Below, one piece after another: positions 33,643 through 42,841 of a stretch of 64,000 bases of DNA. Numbering within the stretch: the stretch's first letter is position 1; the number at the start of each line of letters is the position of its first letter. Origin of the DNA: Dermacoccus abyssi (GTDB lineage: Bacteria; Actinomycetota; Actinomycetes; Actinomycetales; Dermatophilaceae). The notes under the pieces were generated by a model. It had not been told where the DNA came from. It saw only the letters and a program-made list of their open reading frames with translations, and ran no database searches. The position numbers were made by a program, and so were the translations under genes. The stretch is from assembly GCF_034541975.1 (NCBI RefSeq), contig NZ_JAVYJM010000001.1; one strand, given 5' to 3'.

Positions 33643-36357
33643 ATGGAAACCGCCGAGATCCGGCGCCGTTGGCTGCAGTTCTTCGAGAGCAAGGGCCACA
33701 CGGTCGTGCCGAGCGCCCCGCTCATCCACGACGATCCGAACCTGTTGTTCGTCAACGCGGGCATGGTGCCCTTCAAGCCGTACTTCCTCGGCCAGCAGAC
33801 GCCCACGTTCACGCGTGCCACGAACGTCCAGAAGTGTGTTCGCACCGGTGACATCGAAGAGGTCGGCAAGACGAGCCGTCACGGCACGTTCTTCCAGATG
33901 AACGGCAACTTCAGTTTCGGCGACTACTTCAAGGAAGACGCCGTCAAGTTCGCCTGGGAACTGCTGACGACCGACCAGAGCGCCGGCGGCTACGGACTTG
34001 ATGCCGACCGCCTGTGGCCGACGGTGTACGAGACCGACGACGAGGCCTTCGAGATCTGGAAGAACGTCGTGGGCGTCGACGAGAAGCGCATCACGCGTCG
34101 TGACGCCAACGACAACTACTGGAGCATGGGCGTGCCCGGGCCCGGTGGCCCCTGCTCGGAGATCTTCTTCGACCGCGGCGCCGAGTACGGCACCGAGGGC
34201 GGCCCGGCGGTCGACGAGGACCGCTACATGGAGATCTGGAACCTCGTCTTCATGCAGTACGAACTGTCGCAAGTGCGCAGCAAGGCTGACTTCGACGTCG
34301 CCGGGGAACTGCCGAAGCGCAACATCGACACGGGCATGGGTCTGGAGCGCATGGCGTCGCTGCTGCAGGGCGTCGACAACCTCTACGAGATCGACGAGGT
34401 CTACCCCGTCCTCGACATGGCGGCCGAGATGACCGGCAAGCGCTACGGCGCGCACTCGGGCCAGTCGTCGGCCAGCAGCCACCCCGACGACGTGCACCTG
34501 CGGGTGGTCGCCGACCACGTGCGCAGTTCGCTCATGCTCATCGGTGACGGCGTCACGCCCGGCAACGAAGGGCGCGGCTACGTGCTGCGCCGCATGCTGC
34601 GCCGCGCCGTGCGCGCGATGCGCCTGCTCGGCTACGCCGACCCGGCCCTGCCGCACCTGTTCCCGATCTCGATGGAGCGCATGTCGCAGTCGTACCCGGA
34701 ACTGAAGACGGACTTCGCGCGCATCTCACAGATCGCCTACGCCGAGGAAGAGGCGTTCCGCCGCACGCTCGTACAGGGCACGACGATCCTCGACACCGCG
34801 GTGAACAAGGCCAAGCAGGCGACGTCGAGCGAAGGCTCCGGTGCTGCGCCGGTGCTGTCGGGGGAGAAGGCCTTCAGCCTCCACGACACGTACGGCTTCC
34901 CGATCGACCTCACGCTCGAGATGGCGGCCGAACAGGGCGTCAGCGTCGACGAGCAGGGCTTCCGTCGCCTCATGACCGAGCAGCGCGAGCGTGCCAAGGC
35001 CGATGCCAAGGCGAAGAAGACCGGTCACGGTGACGTCGCCGTGTGGACGCAGCTGCGCGAGCAGGGCGCCACGGAGTTCCTCGCCTACCACGGCCTCGAG
35101 GCCGAGGCGACCGTGCGCGGTCTCGTCTCCGGCGGTACGGCTGTCGAGGAGCTCGAGCCGGGCCAGAATGGTCAGATCGTGCTCGACCGCACGTCGTTCT
35201 ACGCCGAGTCCGGTGGTCAGATCGCCGACGAGGGCATCATCGTCACACCCGGTGGCCGACTCAAGGTCATCGACGTGCAGCGCCCGGTCAAGGGCCTCAT
35301 CGCGCACACCGTCGAGGTGCTCGACGGCCCCGTGCGCGTCGGCGAGGGTGTGCAGACGAAGGTCGACCCCGAGTGGCGAATCTCCGCGTGCCAGGCGCAC
35401 TCGGGCACGCACGTCGTGCACGCTGCCCTGCGCGAGGTGCTCGGCCCGTCCGCGCTCCAGAGCGGCTCGTACAACAAGCCCGGCTACCTGCGTCTGGACT
35501 TCGCGTGGAACTCGGCGCTCTCGCCCGAGACCCGCAGCGAGATCGAAGAGGTGGCGAACCTCGCGGTGCGCCGCGACCTGCCGGTTTCCGCGCAGTACAT
35601 GACGCTGCCCGAGGCCAAGAAGTGGGGCGCGCTGGCCCTCTTCGGCGAGACCTACGACGAGCAGGTGCGCGTCGTCGAGATCGGCGGCCCCTGGTCGCGT
35701 GAACTCTGCGGTGGTACGCACGTCGCCCACAGCTCGCAGGTGGGTGCACTGTCCCTCACGGGCGAGTCGTCGGTCGGTTCCGGAGTGCGGCGCCTCGAGG
35801 CCTTCGTCGGCATCGACGCCCTGCGTTACCTCGCCAAGGAGCGCGCCCTCGTCGCCGACCTCACGTCGATGACGAAGGCGCAGCCAGGTGAGCTCAAGGA
35901 GAAGATCTCCGAGATGCTCACCCGCATCAAGGACGCCGAGCGCGAGATCAGCCGCCTCAAGCAACAGCAGATGGCCGCCGCGGCCGGTTCGCTCGTCGAG
36001 AACGCGAAGGACGTCTTCGGCGTCCGTTTCGTCTCCCACCACGACGACTCGCTCGACGGTGACTCGGCTCGTACCCTCGCCATGGACCTGCGCTCGAAGC
36101 TCGGTGACTCCTCGCCGGCCGTCGTCGCTGTCGGTGGTGTGAGCAAGGGCCGTCCGGTCGTCGTCGTGGCGACGAACGCCCCTGCACGCGAGTGGCGCGT
36201 CAAGGCCGGTGACCTCGTCAAGGTCGCGGCCGGTGTCCTCGGCGGCGGTGGCGGCGGCAAGCCGGACCTCGCCCAGGGCGGTGGTCAGGATGCCTCCAAG
36301 CTCGGCGAGGCGCTCGCCGAGGTCGAGCACACCGTCGGCCGCACGGTCACGAACTGA
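33643..36357 (+). CDS. alaS: Alanyl-tRNA synthetase
   Basis: The 904-aa class II synthetase charges tRNA-Ala. Order: catalytic core (RRRWLQFFESKGHTVVPSAPL; TRATNVQKCVRTGDIEEVG), tRNA-recognition domain, editing domain with the zinc motif (QAHSGTHVVHAAL ... CGGTHVAHSSQ), coiled-coil link and the Gly-rich C-Ala domain. ATG 33643 has GAGGG 6 nt upstream; the TTG one codon earlier is a poorer choice. Length is normal. Confidence 0.97.
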   Translation: METAEIRRRWLQFFESKGHTVVPSAPLIHDDPNLLFVNAGMVPFKPYFLGQQTPTFTRATNVQKCVRTGDIEEVGKTSRHGTFFQMNGNFSFGDYFKEDAVKFAWELLTTDQSAGGYGLDADRLWPTVYETDDEAFEIWKNVVGVDEKRITRRDANDNYWSMGVPGPGGPCSEIFFDRGAEYGTEGGPAVDEDRYMEIWNLVFMQYELSQVRSKADFDVAGELPKRNIDTGMGLERMASLLQGVDNLYEIDEVYPVLDMAAEMTGKRYGAHSGQSSASSHPDDVHLRVVADHVRSSLMLIGDGVTPGNEGRGYVLRRMLRRAVRAMRLLGYADPALPHLFPISMERMSQSYPELKTDFARISQIAYAEEEAFRRTLVQGTTILDTAVNKAKQATSSEGSGAAPVLSGEKAFSLHDTYGFPIDLTLEMAAEQGVSVDEQGFRRLMTEQRERAKADAKAKKTGHGDVAVWTQLREQGATEFLAYHGLEAEATVRGLVSGGTAVEELEPGQNGQIVLDRTSFYAESGGQIADEGIIVTPGGRLKVIDVQRPVKGLIAHTVEVLDGPVRVGEGVQTKVDPEWRISACQAHSGTHVVHAALREVLGPSALQSGSYNKPGYLRLDFAWNSALSPETRSEIEEVANLAVRRDLPVSAQYMTLPEAKKWGALALFGETYDEQVRVVEIGGPWSRELCGGTHVAHSSQVGALSLTGESSVGSGVRRLEAFVGIDALRYLAKERALVADLTSMTKAQPGELKEKISEMLTRIKDAEREISRLKQQQMAAAAGSLVENAKDVFGVRFVSHHDDSLDGDSARTLAMDLRSKLGDSSPAVVAVGGVSKGRPVVVVATNAPAREWRVKAGDLVKVAAGVLGGGGGGKPDLAQGGGQDASKLGEALAEVEHTVGRTVTN

Positions 36358-36373
36358 TACGGGCGGGGTGGCC

Positions 36374-36886
36374 ATGAGAACCGGAGTGCGACTGGGCGTC
36401 GACGTCGGCACGGTACGTGTCGGCCTGGCGGCCAGTGACCCCTCCGGCATCATGGCCACACCGATCCGCACGCTCGCTCGAGCGGAGTCGACGAACAAGG
36501 ACGTCGTCGCCGTCGCGGAAGCGGCCGACGAGGCTCAGGCGCTCGAGGTCGTCGTCGGGCTGCCCCTCAACATGAAGGGCGAGGACACTGCGTCCACGGC
36601 GGCGGCCCGGGCGTGGGCCAACACGCTGAAGGGCCTTCGGCCGCAGCTTCGCGTGGTTCTCGTCGACGAACGTCTAACATCGGTGACCGCACACCGTGCC
36701 CTGCACGAGAGCGGGGTGGCGGGACGTAAGCACCGCACGCACGTCGACCAACAGGCGGCGGTACTCATCCTGCAAGCTGCGCTCGACACCGAGCGCGGAA
36801 CGGGCCGGCCCCCCGGGGCCGAGGTCGGTGGGCGCAAACCCCGCGCCCGGCGCACGACGAAAGAAGGTGGCTCGCACCATGGGTAG
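36374..36886 (+). CDS. ruvX: Holliday-junction resolvase-like YqgF/RuvX
   Basis: The 170-aa RNase H-fold nuclease has the catalytic Asp in LGVDVGTVRVGLA, Glu in VVVGLPLNMKGEDT and late Asp residues in DERLTSVTA and HVDQQAAVLIL. Family roles include 16S rRNA 5' maturation and Holliday-junction processing. ATG 36374 gives the usual length; GTG 36368 is an in-frame alternative. The C-terminal 30 residues are basic and Gly/Arg-rich. The alaS-ruvX-mltG order is conserved. Confidence 0.92.
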   Translation: MRTGVRLGVDVGTVRVGLAASDPSGIMATPIRTLARAESTNKDVVAVAEAADEAQALEVVVGLPLNMKGEDTASTAAARAWANTLKGLRPQLRVVLVDERLTSVTAHRALHESGVAGRKHRTHVDQQAAVLILQAALDTERGTGRPPGAEVGGRKPRARRTTKEGGSHHG

Positions 36887-38147
36887 TTCGCCCCGAGATC
36901 GACTCTTCGGCCGCGCCGAGGACGAGGTCGACCCGAGCCAGGCCGTGCGTCGTGAGGGAGAGCGCGGAGCGCAGACTCGCGCCGCGTTGCCCAAGGCCCG
37001 CAAGAGTCCGGCCATGACGCGTCGTGAGCGACGCGACCGCGACGAGGCACTGCGCGAAGCGGAGCGTCGTCGTGAGGCGGGGGAGACGTCGGTCGACTAC
37101 AACCCGAACCGTCGCCGCGGCATGGTTCCCCTCGTTCTCGCCCTCGTTCTCGTCCTGGTCGGCGGAACGTTCGCCTGGCGGACTCTCGGCCTCGGCCTGC
37201 CCTCGTTCCAGAGCCAGGGTGGCGACTACGACGGCGCCGGTGAGGACGAGACCGTCGAGGTGAAGATCAACAAGGGCGACGCCGGCAGCACGATCGGTTC
37301 CTCCCTGGTCGAGGCCGGCGTCACGAAGTCGACGTCCGCGTTCGTCGAGGCCATGGCTGCCAACCCGAAGGTCAACCTCACCCCGGGTACCTACAAGCTG
37401 CGCAAGAAGCAGAGCGCCGAGTCCGCCTTGACGGCCCTGCAGGACCCGAAGAACCGCGTCGGCGGCGGCATCGTCATTCAGGAAGGTCTGTGGCAGAGCG
37501 AGATCTTCGCCAAGCTCTCCAAGGGCAGCGGTCGTCCGGTGAGTGAGTACGAGAAGGTCACCGCCAACCAGCTCGGCCTGCCCAAGTCGATGAACGGCAA
37601 GCTCGAGGGCTGGCTGTTCCCCTCGACCTACGACTTCGACAAGTCGATGACGGCCAAGGAGCAACTGCAGGCCATGGTGAAGAACACCAAGGACCAGCTC
37701 AACTCGCTCGACGTTCGCGCCGACCAGCTCCAGGAAGTGCTGACCAAGGCCAGCATCGTGCAGGCCGAGTCGCCGGCCGGCGCTGACGACGGCAAGGTCG
37801 CCCGCGTCATCGAGAACCGCCTCGACGAGGACATGCCCCTGCAGATGGACTCGAGCGTGCACTACATCATTCACAAGCGCGGCACGGTGACGACGAGTAA
37901 CGAAGACCGTCAGAGCGACAGCCCGTACAACACGTACAAGCACAAGGGTCTGCCGCCGACGCCGTACAACAGCCCCGGTGCCGCGGCGATCAAGGCGGCA
38001 GCCAACCCGACGCCCGGCCCGTGGAAGTACTTCGTCACGGTCAACCAGGAGACGGGCGAGACGCTCTTCTCGGAGACTTACGACCAGCAGCTCGAGAACG
38101 AGAAGAAGTTCCGCGAGTGGTGCCAGAAGAACCCTGGTAAGTGCTGA
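36879..38147 (+). CDS. mltG: Endolytic murein transglycosylase MltG
   Basis: The 422-aa protein has a basic cytoplasmic N-terminal part of about 85 residues, one membrane helix (MVPLVLALVLVLVGGTFAW) and an extracytoplasmic YceG domain. The catalytic Glu lies in SIVQAESPAG, with downstream VARVIENRLDEDMPLQMDSSV and the LPPTPYNSPGAAAIKAA block typical of MltG. It cuts nascent peptidoglycan and ends glycan chains. ATG 36879 overlaps ruvX by 8 bp. Confidence 0.94.
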   Translation: MGSSPRDRLFGRAEDEVDPSQAVRREGERGAQTRAALPKARKSPAMTRRERRDRDEALREAERRREAGETSVDYNPNRRRGMVPLVLALVLVLVGGTFAWRTLGLGLPSFQSQGGDYDGAGEDETVEVKINKGDAGSTIGSSLVEAGVTKSTSAFVEAMAANPKVNLTPGTYKLRKKQSAESALTALQDPKNRVGGGIVIQEGLWQSEIFAKLSKGSGRPVSEYEKVTANQLGLPKSMNGKLEGWLFPSTYDFDKSMTAKEQLQAMVKNTKDQLNSLDVRADQLQEVLTKASIVQAESPAGADDGKVARVIENRLDEDMPLQMDSSVHYIIHKRGTVTTSNEDRQSDSPYNTYKHKGLPPTPYNSPGAAAIKAAANPTPGPWKYFVTVNQETGETLFSETYDQQLENEKKFREWCQKNPGKC

Positions 38148-38986
38148 TGCCTCGGGCGCTCGTCATCGGTTCGCCGATCGGTCACTCGCGCTCGCCTGTC
38201 ATCCACGAGGCGGGCTACCGGGTGGCCGGCCTCACCGACTGGTCGTACGACCGCGCCGAGGTGACGGCTGACGAGGTGCCCGAGTTCCTCGCCGGACTCG
38301 ACGCCGATGTCCACGGCCTCTCGGTGACGATGCCGTGCAAAAAGGCCGCCCTGGCGGCCGCCGCGACGGCCACGCCGCTCGCCAGGGGCGTCGGCGCGGC
38401 GAACACGCTCGTGCGTACGGACGACGGCTGGCATGCCGACAACACGGACGTCGCCGGAGTCGTCGGTGCCCTGCGCGGTGCGGGGTGCGAGGGCACCCAG
38501 CACGCGGTCGTTCTCGGCTCGGGCGCCACGGCTCGCGCCGTCATCGCGGCTCTGGCCGAGCTCGGTGTCAGCGACGTGACGTTCGTCGTGCGGACCACGG
38601 CACGTCCCGAAACCCTGGCCCTCGCCGACAAGCTCGGGATCGACGCACAGGTCGTCCGCCAGGACGCGGACGAGGTGCCGGCCCTCGTCGGTCGCTGTCT
38701 GCTCGTCGTCTCCACGCTTCCGCAGGGCGGGGCCGACGTCGTCGCCGACGGCCTCGTCGACGCGTCTTCGCTGCGCATCGGGCCGGCGGCCGGGCCCTAC
38801 GTGCTCGATGTCGTGTACGCCGACTGGCCGACGCGCCTCGCGCAGGTCATGCGGGAGCGCGGTGCCACGGTCGTCAACGGACTCGACATGCTCGTCCATC
38901 AGGCCGCCGCACAGTTCGAACTCTTCACGGCAACGCCCGCCCCCATTGCGGACATGATGCAGGCGGCCTCCGACGCCGTGAAATGA
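38147..38986 (+). CDS. aroE: Shikimate dehydrogenase
   Basis: The 279-aa NADP enzyme reduces 3-dehydroshikimate. The substrate site is GSPIGHSRSPVIHEAGY, with the catalytic Lys in VTMPCKKAAL and the Asn/Asp pair in AANTLV and ADNTDVAG; the nucleotide loop is VVLGSGATARA. It shares one base with the mltG stop (TGATG). It is the first of four aro genes. Confidence 0.94.
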   Translation: MPRALVIGSPIGHSRSPVIHEAGYRVAGLTDWSYDRAEVTADEVPEFLAGLDADVHGLSVTMPCKKAALAAAATATPLARGVGAANTLVRTDDGWHADNTDVAGVVGALRGAGCEGTQHAVVLGSGATARAVIAALAELGVSDVTFVVRTTARPETLALADKLGIDAQVVRQDADEVPALVGRCLLVVSTLPQGGADVVADGLVDASSLRIGPAAGPYVLDVVYADWPTRLAQVMRERGATVVNGLDMLVHQAAAQFELFTATPAPIADMMQAASDAVK

Positions 38987-38994
38987 TGACCGGC

Positions 38995-40218
38995 ATGCTT
39001 CGTTGGTTGACCGCAGGTGAGTCGCACGGCCCGTCCCTCATGGGCGTCATCGAGGGCCTTCCGGCCGGTGTCGAGGTCACGAGCCAGAACATCGCCGACG
39101 CCCTTGCCCGCCGCCGCCTCGGCTACGGGCGCGGCGCGCGCATGAAGTTCGAGCAGGACGTCGTGACGTTCATCGGCGGCCTGCGCCACGGGGTGTCGCT
39201 CGGCTCTCCGCTCGCCCTGCAGATCGGCAACAGCGAATGGCCCAAGTGGGAGACCGTCATGGCTCCCGACCCCGTCGACGCCGAGGCCTACGCGGCGTCC
39301 AACGACGTCAACGCCGAGAAGGAGATCGCCCGCAACCGGCCGCTCACGCGTCCGCGCCCCGGGCACGCGGACCTCGTCGGCATGCAGAAGTACGGCTTCG
39401 ACGACGCCCGCCCCGTGCTCGAGCGCGCCTCGGCCCGTGAGACGGCGGCCCGCGTCGCCCTCGGCGAGATCGCAGCGCGCTTCCTTGAGCAGGCCTACGG
39501 CATTCGCCTCGTCAGCCACACCGTTGCGGTCGGCACGGCGGCCGTCAGCGATGACGCTGCGTTGCCCGGCCCCGATGACGTGGCCCGCCTCGACGCAGAC
39601 CCGGTGCGCACCCTCGACGAGGACGGTTCCGCGGCGATGGTCGCGGAGATCGACTCGGCGAAGAAGTCGGGCGACACCCTCGGCGGGGTCGTCGAGGTCT
39701 GCGCGTACAACCTCCCGCCCGGCCTCGGTTCGCACGTTCACTGGGACCGCCGCCTCGACTCGCGTCTCGCGGGTGCCCTCATGGGCATCCAGGCCATCAA
39801 GGGAGTCGAGGTCGGTGACGGCTTCACCACCGCGCGCCGTCGTGGTTCCGAGGCCCACGATGAGATGGAGCGCACCGACGGCGTCATCCGCCGTCGCACG
39901 AACCGTGCCGGTGGCACCGAGGGTGGCATGTCCACCGGTGACGTGCTGCGGGTTCGTGCCGCGATGAAGCCCATCTCGACGGTGCCGCACGCCCTGGCCA
40001 CGGTCGATCTCGCCACCGGTGAGGCCGCAACGGCCATCCACCAGCGCTCCGACGTGTGCGCGGTGCCCGCTGCCGGCGTGGTGGCCGAGGCCATGGTCGC
40101 CCTCGTCCTGGCCGAGGCCTGCGTCGAGAAGTTCGGTGGCGACAGCGTCGCCGAGACGCGCCGCAACTACGAGAGCTACCTGGCGAACATCCCTGAGCTC
40201 CTCACGACGTGGGAGTGA
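38995..40218 (+). CDS. aroC: Chorismate synthase
   Basis: The 407-aa enzyme converts EPSP to chorismate with reduced FMN. Signatures are present: GESHGPSLMGVIEGLPAG, NRPLTRPRPGHADLVG, RASARETAARVALGEIA and RRRTNRAGGTEGGMSTG. I start at ATG 38995 (MLRWLTAGESHG), the usual family start; ATG 38986, overlapping the aroE stop, would add three residues. Confidence 0.96.
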   Translation: MLRWLTAGESHGPSLMGVIEGLPAGVEVTSQNIADALARRRLGYGRGARMKFEQDVVTFIGGLRHGVSLGSPLALQIGNSEWPKWETVMAPDPVDAEAYAASNDVNAEKEIARNRPLTRPRPGHADLVGMQKYGFDDARPVLERASARETAARVALGEIAARFLEQAYGIRLVSHTVAVGTAAVSDDAALPGPDDVARLDADPVRTLDEDGSAAMVAEIDSAKKSGDTLGGVVEVCAYNLPPGLGSHVHWDRRLDSRLAGALMGIQAIKGVEVGDGFTTARRRGSEAHDEMERTDGVIRRRTNRAGGTEGGMSTGDVLRVRAAMKPISTVPHALATVDLATGEAATAIHQRSDVCAVPAAGVVAEAMVALVLAEACVEKFGGDSVAETRRNYESYLANIPELLTTWE

Positions 40219-40856
40219 CGGACGTGACGCCGCCGCGCCGTCGACCGCGGGCTGTGCTCGTCGGGCCGATGGCGTCCGGCAAGACGTCCGTCGGTCGCAG
40301 TCTCGCCGCCCGGTGGGGCGTGGAACTGCGCGACAGCGATCACGTCATCGTCGAGCGCGCGGGACGACCCATCTCGGATATCTTCGCGTCCGACGGTGAG
40401 CAGGCCTTCCGTGACCTCGAGCGTGAGGTGATCCTCGGCGAACTCGAGTCGTTCGACGGAGTTCTGGCCCTCGGCGGCGGGGCGGTGCTCGACCCCTTGA
40501 CACGAGAGGCGCTGGCCGATCACGTCGTCGTCTCCCTGACGGTGGACGAGCGAAACGCCGGATTCCGCATCCGCGGGGACACGTCGCGTCCCGTGTTGGC
40601 GGGCGGTGGTCTGGAGACCTGGCGCCGCATCTACGCCGAGCGCCGCCACCTGTATGCCGAGGTCGGAACCGTCGAGGTCGACACCTCACGTGGCACGACC
40701 GGCGCGTCCGCCACCCGCATCATCGAAGCCCTCATCGAGGCAGGGTACGAACGGGCCGCATCGACCGGCGGAAAGCGGCCGCTGCCGTCGTCGGTGCCCG
40801 TTCGCGCCGCGCCGAGCGACGCCTCCGACCGCACCACGTCAGGGAGCCCCACATGA
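40215..40856 (+). CDS. aroK: Shikimate kinase
   Basis: The 213-aa kinase phosphorylates shikimate. The P-loop is GPMASGKT (residues 17-24), with shikimate-binding DSDHVIVERAG and GGGAVL. The C terminus is about 35 residues longer than usual, rich in Pro and Arg. The GTG at 40215 overlaps the aroC stop (GTGA); GTG 40209 is an in-frame alternative. Confidence 0.92.
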   Translation: MTDVTPPRRRPRAVLVGPMASGKTSVGRSLAARWGVELRDSDHVIVERAGRPISDIFASDGEQAFRDLEREVILGELESFDGVLALGGGAVLDPLTREALADHVVVSLTVDERNAGFRIRGDTSRPVLAGGGLETWRRIYAERRHLYAEVGTVEVDTSRGTTGASATRIIEALIEAGYERAASTGGKRPLPSSVPVRAAPSDASDRTTSGSPT

Positions 40857-41917
40857 GCGTCATCTCCGTTGCCGGTCGTTACGACGTGACGATCGGACGC
40901 GGCGTCCTCGAGCGCGCCGCGGCTGCGGTGCCGGACACCGCCGCCCGCGTGCTCGTCATCGAACAGGCCGCCGTGGCCGCGGTGGCCGAGCGCGTCGCCG
41001 CTGATCTCACCGCGCGCGGGATCGAGGTGCTGCGTGAGGCCGTGCCCGACGGCGAGGCCGCGAAGACCGTCGAGGTCAGCGCGCTCCTGTGGGGCGTCAT
41101 GGCTCGGGCCGGATTCACGCGGACCGACGTGGTCGTCGGTGTCGGCGGGGGAGCGGTGACCGACCTCGCGGGCTGGGTGGCCGCGTCCTGGCTAAGGGGT
41201 GTTGGCGTCGTTCAGGTGCCGACGACGGTGCTCGCCATGGTCGACGCCGCGGTCGGCGGCAAGACCGGTATCAACATCGCGGAGGGCAAGAATCTCGTGG
41301 GCGCCTTCCACGAGCCGCTCGCCGTCGTCGCTGACCTCGAGACCGTCGAGACACTGCCGGCGCGCGACGTCGCCGCCGGCCTCGCGGAGGTCGTCAAGTG
41401 CGGGTTCATCCGCGACGAACGCATCCTCGAGATCGTCGAGGCGTCTCCCGAAGCGGCACTCGACGTGCGTGGCGCGGCGCTGACCGAGCTCGTCGAGCGA
41501 GCAGTGCAGGTCAAGGCCGATGTCGTCGCAGCCGACCTCAAGGAGTCGAGCCTGCGCGAGATCCTCAACTACGGCCACACGTTCGCCCACGCCATCGAGC
41601 AGCGCGAGAACTACACCTGGCGTCACGGCGACGCCGTCGCGGTGGGGTGCCTGTTCGCGGCCGAACTGGCTCGCGCTGCGGGCGTTCTCGATGACGCTTC
41701 GGTGGCGCGCCAGCGCGCCGTTGTCACAGCACTGGGACTGCCGACCACGTACAGCGGGGGCGACTTCGACGAGATGCTCACCGTGATGGGGCGCGACAAG
41801 AAGACCCGAGGAAACCTGCTGCGCTTCGTCGTGCTGCACGCCATCGGCGACACGCATCGCCTCGAAGGGCCCAGCCGCGACGAGCTGCGCGCGGCCTACG
41901 ACGCCGTCACCGCTTGA
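40853..41917 (+). CDS. aroB: 3-dehydroquinate synthase
   Basis: The 354-aa NAD- and metal-dependent enzyme forms 3-dehydroquinate from DAHP. It has GVGGGAVTDLAGWVAA, PTTVLAMVDAAVGGKTGIN, the metal ligands in LAEVVKCG, NYGHTFAHAIE and WRHGDAVAVG, all in the usual order. ATGA overlap with aroK. Confidence 0.96.
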   Translation: MSVISVAGRYDVTIGRGVLERAAAAVPDTAARVLVIEQAAVAAVAERVAADLTARGIEVLREAVPDGEAAKTVEVSALLWGVMARAGFTRTDVVVGVGGGAVTDLAGWVAASWLRGVGVVQVPTTVLAMVDAAVGGKTGINIAEGKNLVGAFHEPLAVVADLETVETLPARDVAAGLAEVVKCGFIRDERILEIVEASPEAALDVRGAALTELVERAVQVKADVVAADLKESSLREILNYGHTFAHAIEQRENYTWRHGDAVAVGCLFAAELARAAGVLDDASVARQRAVVTALGLPTTYSGGDFDEMLTVMGRDKKTRGNLLRFVVLHAIGDTHRLEGPSRDELRAAYDAVTA

Positions 41918-42768
41918 GCCCGCCGCGAGCCGACGCTGCGACGAGCGCTCGCACCTGGTCGAGCGTCGGTGAGGGCTACCGCAGATCCTTTGCGACGCTC
42001 TGCGCCGGACCGGTGCCCACGCTGCTCGCCCACGTCGCCCCGGCCATGGAGCGGCGTTCGGCGGTTCTGCTCGATGTCGGCTCCGGCACGGGCACGGTGG
42101 CTCGAGCCGCCGCTGGGCGCGGTTGGCGAGTTCTCGCTCTCGATCCCGAAGCCGACATGGCGTCGATGACACGCGATGCCCTGAACGCTTCGGACGAGGC
42201 GGCCCGGGTGATGCGCGCGGGGTTGCCGAACCTGCCGTTAACCTCCGCCGGTGTCGACGCCGTCGTGGCGAACTTCGTCGTCAACCATGTCGCCGATCCG
42301 CGTGCTGCGCTGGGCGAGGCGGCCCGGGTGGTACGGCCCGGTGGGCTGCTGGCCCTGACGATCTGGACGCCGGGCAGCGCCGGATGGGCCGACCTCGTGG
42401 GCGCTGCCTTCGAGGCCGCCGACGCGACAGCGCCGCCGTCTGCCCAGCTGCCCGAGCATCTCGACTTCGAGCGGAGCCCGGAAGGTCTGGCGGACATCAC
42501 GCGCGCGGCCGGTCTGTTCGTCGTGGTGAAGGACCGGACGACGTGGCGGTGGCGCGTGAGCCCCGACGATCTGTGGGCCGGGATCTCGTCGGGCGTGGCG
42601 GCCGCCGGCGCACGCTACCTCGCTCAGACGCCGGACGTGCGGCGTGCGGTGCAGGAGCACTTCGTCCGTCTCGAGGCGGCTGAGGCACACGACGGGCTGC
42701 TGAACTTCGCCAGTGAGGCCACACTCGTCGTCGCGACGAAGCCGTCCGCACCCCTGACGAGCACCTGA
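41914..42768 (+). CDS. Class I SAM-dependent methyltransferase
   Basis: The 284-aa protein has motif I LLDVGSGTGTVARAAA, the acidic ribose-binding residue in LALDPEADM, and VVANFVVNHVADPRAALGEAARVVRPGG (methyltransf_11 pattern). The substrate is unknown. The only fitting start is TTG 41914, overlapping the aroB stop (TTGA), so it is likely the last gene of the aro operon. In Streptomyces the place after aroB is used by other genes, so this may be lineage-specific. Confidence 0.82.
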   Translation: MSPPRADAATSARTWSSVGEGYRRSFATLCAGPVPTLLAHVAPAMERRSAVLLDVGSGTGTVARAAAGRGWRVLALDPEADMASMTRDALNASDEAARVMRAGLPNLPLTSAGVDAVVANFVVNHVADPRAALGEAARVVRPGGLLALTIWTPGSAGWADLVGAAFEAADATAPPSAQLPEHLDFERSPEGLADITRAAGLFVVVKDRTTWRWRVSPDDLWAGISSGVAAAGARYLAQTPDVRRAVQEHFVRLEAAEAHDGLLNFASEATLVVATKPSAPLTST

Positions 42769-42781
42769 CCGCGACGACGAA

Positions 42782-42816
42782 GGCCGGAGGCCCACCGAGC
42801 GGTGAGGGCCCCGGCC
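42782..42816. terminator. Bidirectional terminator between methyltransferase and GltB-like gene
   Basis: GGCCGGAGGCCC pairs with GGGCCCCGGCC with one bulge; it lies between convergent genes. Confidence 0.65.
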
Positions 42817-42841
42817 CTTGTCGGCGTTCGTGGGAGAGCCG